The notes below the pieces were generated by a model that searched no databases, was not told the origin of the DNA, and saw only the letters and a program-made list of their open reading frames with translations. 64,000 nt of DNA from Atkinsonella hypoxylon (taxonomy: Eukaryota; Ascomycota; Sordariomycetes; Hypocreales; Clavicipitaceae), in NCBI GenBank assembly GCA_000729835.1, contig JFHB01000045.1, positions 1-64,000 of the forward strand, read 5' to 3'. A program made the position numbers and the translations under genes. Of the stretch, positions 56,687 through 64,000 are shown piece by piece (the stretch's first letter is position 1; the number at the start of each line of letters is the position of its first letter).

Positions 56687-59362
56687 TGGCTACGTTTATT
56701 ATAATATAATGCCTTAATCTGTCTAGAATGATTGGCCTAGTATGCACCGGCCGCCCGCCCGCCCGCCTTACCGACCGCCTTACCGACCGCAATCAAATCG
56801 GCACAAATGAAATAGGATGACAACATCTGCCAGATGCACACAGAGACACAGAGCTAGCGCTACACAAACACAAAGCCTGCCTGGGGAGGAGTTACGCAAA
56901 AGGGGACTTGGACAACCCTGCAGCTGCAAGGGCCGCGAGCAAGAGAAACAGCGGTGCGGACCTGATTGGCCAGGTTGCTGTGCCCTTGCTCGTACTCCGT
57001 ACGGGGAGCTCAAATTTACAGCGAACAATAAGAGGTGGCGAAGAGGTTTTGGTTTCCCCTTCAGGTCAAATAAGAGGCGATACCAGATCTATTAGCTGGC
57101 CTCATCAGGGTGTCTGAGACCATCATTGGGCCTGTCGTCTCCTTCTTAGCCGTCGTGCCTGCAGAACACGGCATGCAGCAGCAGCAGCCATTGGCTAGGC
57201 TGGCTGCAGGTGTAAATGATGGCCAAATAAGAAAATCCGCCATGACGGTCTAAATGAAGCTGGTGGTGTCCTGTTTCCGAAAGAGAGAGAGAGAGAGAGA
57301 AAAAAAAACAAAAAAAAAAAAAAAGTTGGTCCATCGCTTGATTCGCTCTCGTTGGCGCTAATGAACTGGGCATGAACCGGGCGACAACTGAGAGGCAATC
57401 GTCTTATTTTGCCTTTCTTAAATCCCTACTTACAGATAACGGTACAGTCCTGGACGAAGAGGGAAACAGCACTTTCCAATTATATTATGAATGACATACC
57501 GCAAATGTTCTGTACTAGCATGGGCCCTCGGTACTTCTGCCGTCGGCTGAGTGTTCTGCGCGGGCTCTCTTCTCTGACCCTGTAGAGCATGCGCTGGCCT
57601 CTCTCACTGTGCGGTTGTCGATGACTCGTACCATCGACGTGAGAAAGATTGCCTGTGTACGCCGTACGGAGTATGTATCTCGGTTAATGAATGTCATGCG
57701 GTGCACATCACGGCGCTCACGCATGGATCCGTTTTGTGGAAAGCAGCGAGACCTGATCACACTGTACATGATTGAGTGTCCAGGGGCAAACGCCATTCGA
57801 TCCTACCTTGGTACTGTTGATACGACAAGGTGTGTGATATTGGACGCAGACAGGACCTGCAGAGAACAAACCCGGCTGGGAAGCACTCCGCAAATTTAAA
57901 GAGCATGCAGGAGGAAGCTCAGGCGAGAACTACCGCGTTTGGATACCGGATAGTTAATACCACCCTGTAGTTACTCCGTACTCGAATCAAATATGTGGTG
58001 AGATACTTACTTTGCGTGTCCAGGTGTTCTTTGTGTATAAGACAACACGACCTGCTGATAATGATAATAACTATTGAAGGCTTGAGTTGAGATTGCTGCG
58101 TTCATGGTTCATGCGTTGCTAGCGCGGCCCCCAGGCCTGGTCGATGCTCTTAGCTAGTCATTCTCCCATGGTAAGTTCTTGAGGGAACGAGACTAGGGGC
58201 AATGTGGCAATGCAATTTCTAGAGACGCGGCAGGTTCACGAAAAGCAAATGTGGCTCCGAGAAACAAAAACTGACAGAGCGTGACGGAGCGTGACAGAGC
58301 GGTCGGCTTCATCAACCCCTGTCATCTCCGAGTCCGATCCCGCTAATTAGCTGCAGGGGCTCCATGACACGCTCCCGTAAAAAGCAACATTAAGGTACCT
58401 AAGCACTGGTGCGTACACCGTAGACGGTACCTACCTGTATTACACGTTGGAGCGTCAAAGCGCCCAAGTGGGAAAGGCCACGCGCCATGCCATCAGTATT
58501 TGGCATGGCGGGCACCCAGGCCCGGGGGCTATCAGTCAAAGTCAGGTCGTACCTACCTGATAGGTACCTTATACCCTGTTTATGTACCATCGCGCGCCAA
58601 CCCGGATCCTGGAGCTAATTTTTATTTTATTTTATTTTTTTTGGTTCGTCATCGATGGATCGATCACAAGACAGCCCAAAATAATTACCGCGGGCCATGT
58701 CAAGGTACTGCGGCGAGTCTGTAGATCAGTGTTTGGTCTGTCTTGTAACTAACTAGTTACCAGGAACGAGTTTGGCGCGCGTAGGTACCTAGGTAGTTAG
58801 TTGTAGGACACCAGAACAGTTTGCATCGGGCCGGCACGTCTGTCGACTTTACTCATTGTTCGTCTGGTTCCTTGTGACGACACATTGATACCTTGACGAC
58901 TACTGGTAGCCAGCCAGCCACAGGCCCACTGCCATAACCAAAGCGCACGCCTTGGACAGGTCTGGTACCTATAGATAACCTCGTGGCGTTATTGAACAAT
59001 CGCGCCGGCTTGCGTCCGCTCATGCTACGCTGCTGGCTTTGTTACCCAGATGTGCTCCGCCCGCCTATTGTGTGGTTGCGTCCCAACCAATAATCGCCAA
59101 AGTTTTACAGTGAATGCCTGTGGAGGGATCTGGGGAGAAGTTGTTGCATTTGTTCCGAGTTGACGAGAGTGCTCAAAATGGACTTTGCATCGATCGGGAA
59201 ATCTCATTATTGCTCTTATCGACCTTGTGAGTGGTTGAGGCCGCTGCGTGGCCCAAAGCGGACCTGGACTTTTAGAACCTGACTGAAGTACACCAGTAAC
59301 TAGTTACGCCGTACATCACATCGTATCGAATGATCTCCGCATCGGCTCTTCCACTAACTACC

Positions 59363-59414
59363 TAGGTAGGTAGGTAGGTAGGTAGGTAGGTAGGTAGGTA
59401 GGTGGGTAGGTAGG
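59363..59414. repeat. TAGG tetranucleotide microsatellite
   Basis: About thirteen TAGG units with one substitution (GTGGG), followed directly by a TACGGAGTAC motif. Confidence 0.92.
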
Positions 59415-59452
59415 TACGGAGTACACAATATCGAGAGTACTTCTGCCCCAGC

Positions 59453-59454
<2 letters not shown>

Positions 59455-59487
<33 letters not shown>
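59455..59487. repeat. CCAG tetranucleotide microsatellite
   Basis: About eight CCAG units in non-coding DNA, 40 bp after the TAGG array. Confidence 0.92.
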
Positions 59488-59488
<1 letters not shown>

Positions 59489-59829
59489 TAGGCCACTGAT
59501 GGCGGTGTGGGCCGGCCGATGTCAGTGGTCTGATACCAACAAGCAAAGCAGCACAGCCCAATCTTGTAGGCGGCAGACGGACAGGCAGGTAGGCAGGCAG
59601 GCCTCGAGTGCTCGTGCTGGGTTCTGCCCTTGAGCCCTTTCTTTGGCCGTCGCCTAATGAATGAATGACTGACTGACTGGCACGCTCGTTCGGCGGCAAA
59701 GTGGCGGAATGGCCACAATTTTTATAGCATTCCCGCTCCCATGTCTGTCCTCGCGCCTCCCCCGGCTTCTACCAGACCAGACCTCACCCCATTCGCCTGA
59801 AACTTATGTGCATGCCGCTTCCCTACCTA

Positions 59830-59879
59830 CCAGACCCAGACCCAGACCCAGACCCAGACCCAGACCCAGACCCAGACCA
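59830..59879. repeat. CCCAGA hexanucleotide array, about 8 copies
   Basis: Near-perfect CCCAGA units. The Pro-Arg and Gly-Leu open frames over it are repeat artefacts. Confidence 0.92.
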
Positions 59880-60424
59880 GTTGACCTAATAACAATATGT
59901 AGCCGCCAGTTCTCATGACTGTTCCACCCCCAACTCACATCTCGAATCATCCAGTTCCCAGTTCTGGCCCACTGACATATCGACTGGCTTCGCTTTGCCC
60001 AGCAATCCAAGTCACTTTTCATCGACGGTGCCCGTGCATACGACTCTCGCAGGTTCCCCCCATTGGGCTGCATGCATTCCTTTCATCCTGACCGACAGAC
60101 ACCATACCATCTCCACGCACCACTAGTTACTACGTTGCGGGACGCGGCAGCACATCGCGCCCACACAAAGTCTCGCAGTGCCAGTTCATCTCCATTCTGC
60201 ATACCAGACTAATTGCTGAGGCACGCTCTCTTGCCATCATCTGACGCGCGACGCCTGCGCCTCCCTGATATCTCCTCTTGTGTCTTGCACCGTTTTTTTG
60301 CTGCCGTCGTGCGCATGACATTGGAGTTCGCGCTACTTGCTGAGCCAACACCCTCGACCGACTTTTCCGCGTCTACGGCCGAGCACACATCACGTCTCAA
60401 GAGCCTGTAATTTGTCCAGTAACT

Positions 60425-60425
<1 letters not shown>

Positions 60426-60460
<35 letters not shown>
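60426..60460. repeat. AC dinucleotide microsatellite
   Basis: About seventeen AC units, 185-220 bp upstream of the 728-residue protein gene. Confidence 0.95.
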
Positions 60461-60462
<2 letters not shown>

Positions 60463-60645
60463 GTGGCCTAGTACAGCTCTTATGGTGCTTGATGATCCCT
60501 GGGTCGAGACAGAACTAATATCAGCACAATGCTACTCGTCTACTTAACCGGATCCCTTCAGAAGTACGACAATATCAAGATACGAGGTCTCTAACTAGCG
60601 CGCGACGCACCTATAGAGACGTCTTGAAGATCACAGTGCGACACC

Positions 60646-62832
60646 ATGGCCCTTTGGCCATTTCGGCGGAAGAGCGGTCGTAAACGCTCTAGGAGTGGTG
60701 CGACACTTTCTGACAATGAGGTTGCTCCGCTCCATAACCAAATAGACGGCGGCTTGGCTCGTAGTACATCCAAGAAAGCTAGAACTGAACCAGCAAAGCT
60801 ACAACGACGCCAGAGAAGCCTCAGCTTTTCTCCCGGACGTCATGATACGATCCGAATTGAACGAACACGTCGCAACACTGCACGGGACAATCGAAAGGGC
60901 CGAGGGCACAAAACGGCGCCAGGCATCACGACAGAATGGGAACGCACGCCGACCCTTCACCCGACGCGAAGGAAAAGCAGTAAAAGAAGGCGAGAAGATC
61001 ATGACCGGGAGGCAGAGATCAAAGCTATGAGTGCCTATATGCCCTCGAGGTCGGTCGCGGATTCATATGGACACGCTGTTTCAAAACAGAGTACCAAGCG
61101 AGCCAAGACAGGAGATCTTGAGCATCATCATGAGCCGCCATCTCAGATTTCCCTGCCATATCCTGACTCTGTGCGGTCAGCAATGTCAGTTGATTCGGAT
61201 TCTATCGCCTATAAGCTTTCGGCGCTCGACTCATTAGCACCGCGTCCAACACTGATATATGCCCCCAGCAACAGGTGGGCACCATCACGCACGGCCATCT
61301 CAGCGACACCTGACCAGCACAGAAAACCACTTGGCGATCGAGAGCCAATCGAAGAGGATTTGTTCGACTCACGGAAACGAATCAACGACCTCGCTGACGA
61401 CCTTGATGCAAAAGACTTGAGGGAGTTGATGGAAAGAGATCATCGCCGAAGAGAGAGGAAAAAAATGCAAGAGCAAGAAAGGTTGGAGAGGAGACTGGCT
61501 CGGAGAGCAGAGCGGAATCGAAGGGAGGATCTTGAGGCCAAGAAGTCTGGCTCACCAGCTCCTGAGAACTTAGAACGAGGCGTCCTAGGACGAGAATTGG
61601 TTGGCCTAGGTATTGAACCTGCATCGACCGTTGTCACGTCATCGAAGAGGCGAGATGCGAGCTCAATGCCTGGTGCATCGACAGAATCTGATGAGGTGCG
61701 GCGTACGGAACCCTTAGCATCTTTCCATCGCCCAGAGACGTCACCAAAGGATGATGATTATGCCCCGCACGAGAAACGAACTCAGCGATTCAAAATCGGA
61801 CGCTTAGAGGTTGACGAGACAGTCTCTGCTTTGCCCGAAGCTTTTAGACTTACTGGTGTCCTGCATTCTAAAAAGTCACATTCCAAATCGACTTTGGGGT
61901 CTGACAAAGAACGTCTGATCGAGGAGGAATATGGTCGCAAAAACTCTGAGGGCAGTAACAAGATTTCCAACCGTCTGTCATTCACCTCTTTACTCAAATG
62001 GGGAAGTAAGAACAAGAGATACTCTGGTCCGTCTTCTTTTTCCAATACCTCACGGGAAGAGATGTGGCAAGCTGGAGCGAACCCGCACAATAGTGCGCAG
62101 GCAGAGGCATTCGCACGTTTGCAAGGTGACGATACGTCCAGCCAATCATATAATTTGGCCAGCAAGCCTGCATCAGTAATTCCGAAACGAACTAAATCGA
62201 GATTTCGAGAAGATCTCCCTGAATTTCCCCTCTCGCCACCCGACTCGAGAGTACAATCTCCCGAGGCCGAGCCTTCTCTTGCCGTACTCGCCGAGAAGTC
62301 TCCGGATGTAGGGTCCAGGCCGACACCTCCTATGGGAGATGATTCCCCAACAGCGCTGGAGAGACCTAAAGCCATTACAAATCACGAGCCTCATTTGTCT
62401 ATGTCACTAGCGTCGATCGATTCTGAAGGCTCTTGGCTCTCGGGACGAATGAGTAGCTTGCAAGCTGCCAAACATGACAGTTTGGCAAGAGCCAATCGTC
62501 GCGACAGAGTTCATCCTTCACACTCCCCACCCAATTCTACACAAGAATATCATGAAACTATGGACGACGAGTATCTATCGCAGTTCACGCTTGACCGGAA
62601 CTCCAGCGCTATGGCCGCTGGTCTGTCGTCGGTCGAGAACCGCCTGAGTAGTGACGGAGAAGAGTCAGTCGCACACGACAACGTCAAATGGGGCCGCGTT
62701 GGCGCGAGGCCAGAGGTTATCCAGTACCATCACCATGACAGGGAAACGATGCGCAGCTGTCAAGGCTTGCTAAACATCGACTCTGAGGATGAGGAACATA
62801 CACGTATGTCGACACCATCTAGCTCGATGTAA
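60646..62832 (+). CDS. Large basic disordered protein of unknown function
   Basis: A single open frame of 728 residues that I cannot assign to a named family. It starts MALWPFRRKSGRKRSRSGAT. The first 150 residues are very basic, with several nuclear-localisation-like clusters (KRSRSG, RRKSSKRRRED). A charged coiled-coil-like stretch follows (about residues 245-310, rich in Arg, Glu and Lys; for example RDHRRRERKKMQEQERLERR). The rest is Ser/Pro-rich and lacks globular character or membrane segments. The length, one unbroken frame and a good start context (ACACCATGG) argue for a real gene. A nuclear or cytoskeletal scaffold is conceivable but only a guess. It ends with an acidic patch (NIDSEDEEHTRM). 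Confidence 0.75.
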   Translation: MALWPFRRKSGRKRSRSGATLSDNEVAPLHNQIDGGLARSTSKKARTEPAKLQRRQRSLSFSPGRHDTIRIERTRRNTARDNRKGRGHKTAPGITTEWERTPTLHPTRRKSSKRRREDHDREAEIKAMSAYMPSRSVADSYGHAVSKQSTKRAKTGDLEHHHEPPSQISLPYPDSVRSAMSVDSDSIAYKLSALDSLAPRPTLIYAPSNRWAPSRTAISATPDQHRKPLGDREPIEEDLFDSRKRINDLADDLDAKDLRELMERDHRRRERKKMQEQERLERRLARRAERNRREDLEAKKSGSPAPENLERGVLGRELVGLGIEPASTVVTSSKRRDASSMPGASTESDEVRRTEPLASFHRPETSPKDDDYAPHEKRTQRFKIGRLEVDETVSALPEAFRLTGVLHSKKSHSKSTLGSDKERLIEEEYGRKNSEGSNKISNRLSFTSLLKWGSKNKRYSGPSSFSNTSREEMWQAGANPHNSAQAEAFARLQGDDTSSQSYNLASKPASVIPKRTKSRFREDLPEFPLSPPDSRVQSPEAEPSLAVLAEKSPDVGSRPTPPMGDDSPTALERPKAITNHEPHLSMSLASIDSEGSWLSGRMSSLQAAKHDSLARANRRDRVHPSHSPPNSTQEYHETMDDEYLSQFTLDRNSSAMAAGLSSVENRLSSDGEESVAHDNVKWGRVGARPEVIQYHHHDRETMRSCQGLLNIDSEDEEHTRMSTPSSSM

Positions 62833-64000
62833 GCAGTAGATGCAAGTCAGACAAGGAGAACGAGTGGTCAATCATAAGCTTTGAGCTGGCCGTTATCGAA
62901 CGAGGTTGACAGGTTTCCCCGATGCTCGGATACACCCGAACGTTTCTTATGTTGAATATGCAACTTCAGTGGCCCCGAGAAAACGCCCACCAAAAAAAAA
63001 AAATTTACCTTAAGAAAATCCGGTGCCGGTGCAGGAGATGCAAAAAAAAAAAAAAAAAAAGAAAAGAAAAGAACAAAAAAAAAAACCAAACACATACGTC
63101 AAGCACTGTCGACGAATTTCTTTTGAATACGAAACCAGCAAAGGTCGTCAATGTACTACGATTGAGACCCTCAATACCAACGATCAAAAAAAAAAAAACA
63201 TATATATATATATATATATATAGTACCTGCACCACGCAATCACCCCAAAAAAATTTGAAAAAAATTTGTAAAAAGACAAAGCCTGAAAAGGGGCATACGG
63301 GAACCTGTCGACCTGACATAATCGATACTATTACTACTACAAGATGTGCCAGATGATACACCGCTTTTACTTTTGTTTTTGCTTCCGAACCTCAACGGAT
63401 TAGATGGTCCAAACCTCACCAGCGCTTGCTATTCTCGAACTCTGAGAACTCAATCAGTCACTTCATACTAGATACCCATGGACTGTTTCTCGACGACCTT
63501 CATTTATCTTTCACTTCCGCATTTCACCTCTCTGATATAATAGCTTCTAGCTTCATCATCACTCGTCGCTGCGAGTTATGCTCGGACTATGTGCCGAAAG
63601 TCACGATTCTCGGTAGCCGGCGTGAGATGTCTTATCCCATATTGTAATCAATTCGGGGGCCCAATGGTGTGTGACCAGGGATGCCATGGGGCGCAAGGAC
63701 ATTTCTCTTGGTTTGCTTCTTTCAATTCTTTCTTCTTCTTTCACTTCAACAAAGCGTTGCATGGAGGCGAGTCAACAGCGGTTAGCAAACTGTAGTTTGC
63801 TGTTTTGTAGAGTGCCATGCTCTTATGTTTGTAGCCATATGATAGACGCCAAGGCGACTTGAATTTGCATTCTGGGATGCCAGAACTTGCACGCTTCAGC
63901 CTGAGGCGTTCATCGGGATTAGCGGCAACTGATGCCTGACTTTGGAGTAGCTGAATGAAAACCTGTTTTTAACCGATGCCGATGTGAAGTAATGGTGTGC
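62833..64000. other. 3' flank with poly(A) and AT repeats, no gene seen
   Basis: This stretch contains several A-runs (62992-63003, 63040-63060, 63185-63197), an (AT)n run (63199-63221) and AAAATTTG-type AT-rich DNA, then ordinary spacer to the window edge. Lys-rich and Tyr/Ile repeat frames here are composition artefacts. Confidence 0.6.
63199..63221. repeat. AT dinucleotide microsatellite
   Basis: About eleven AT units directly after an A-run, 370 bp beyond the stop of the 728-residue protein gene. Confidence 0.92.

Larger units (their letters stand above)
55662..60645. other. 5 kb gene-poor spacer rich in simple repeats
   Basis: No gene was recognised. It holds tandem TACGGAGTA copies forming a hairpin (56645-56686), further TACGGAGTA-type sites (56993, 57665, 57972, 59415), a GA/poly(A) run (57283-57324), CCTAGGTA-type motifs (58395-58440, 58545-58568, 58783-58800), a TAGG array (59363-59414), a CCAG array (59455-59487), a CCCAGA array (59830-59879) and an AC microsatellite (60426-60460). 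Open frames are short and lack domains. The promoter of the 728-residue protein lies at the right end. Confidence 0.6.

Noticed and set aside
1..64000. CRISPR arrays, 5S or rDNA genes, intact transposons, secondary-metabolite cluster
   Set aside because: I looked for spaced direct repeats, 5S-like sequence, transposase/reverse-transcriptase motifs and PKS/NRPS motifs and saw none.

Overview
The window is nuclear DNA of a filamentous ascomycete, most likely a Sordariomycete and probably Hypocreales. The evidence is short spliceosomal introns (about 60-140 bp) with GTAAGT-type donors, CTRAY-like branch sites and CAG/TAG acceptors, together with filamentous-fungal forms of areA/nit-2, pkc1, dbf2/sidB and srb8. 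There are no bacterial operons, no CRISPR array, no rRNA gene and no intact transposon. Species and chromosome cannot be read from the sequence.

I support 18 protein-coding genes. 0.4-5.1 kb: Mediator subunit Med12/Srb8 (-). 9.2-10.1 kb: a secreted CREG-like protein (-). 11.3-13.5 kb: a Dbf2/Sid2-type NDR kinase (+). 14.5-17.7 kb: the nitrogen GATA factor AreA/NIT2 (-). 25.5-26.3 kb: a LITAF-domain protein (-). 27.8-28.3 kb: an NPC2-like ML-domain protein with a GC-AG intron (+). 29.0-30.2 kb: RNA polymerase III subunit Rpc37/RPC5 (+). 31.1-33.6 kb: Pat1 (-). 35.3-36.8 kb: a GT15 mannosyltransferase (+). 37.4-38.0 kb: mitochondrial uS12m (-). 38.9-40.3 kb: an acyl-CoA dehydrogenase (+). 41.0-44.9 kb: protein kinase C Pkc1 (-). 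48.2-49.4 kb: She9/Mdm33 (-). 50.1-51.0 kb: a HAD phosphatase (+). 51.8-52.3 kb: an EIF1AD-like protein (+). 52.3-53.8 kb: Alg3 (-). 54.3-55.7 kb: D-amino-acid oxidase (-). 60.6-62.8 kb: a large disordered protein of unknown function (+). All exon structures were joined by hand from splice signals, reading frame and family homology. Every joined CDS comes out as an exact multiple of three.

The genes are mostly housekeeping or signalling genes and do not form one pathway. Themes that recur are transcription (Med12, AreA, Rpc37), mRNA decay (Pat1), cell wall and glycosylation (Pkc1, GT15 mannosyltransferase, Alg3), mitochondria (uS12m, acyl-CoA dehydrogenase, She9) and septation signalling (Dbf2-type kinase). 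Gene-dense stretches (about 25-45 kb and 48-56 kb) alternate with gene-poor spacers (5.1-9.2, 17.7-25.5, 44.9-48.2 and 55.7-60.6 kb). The spacers hold minisatellites, microsatellites, poly(A/T) and poly(C/G) runs, a MITE-like inverted-repeat element (about 19.9-20.1 kb) and a degenerate tRNA-like element (about 20.6 kb). Two short motifs recur in the spacers far above chance: TACGGAGTA/TACTCCGTA, and the ACCTAGGT/GGTAGGTA family. I found no convincing new multi-gene system. The most unusual items are the dispersed TACGGAGTA motif, the inverted-repeat element with telomere-like core, the GC-AG intron, and a 494-codon open frame antisense to the NPC2-like gene.
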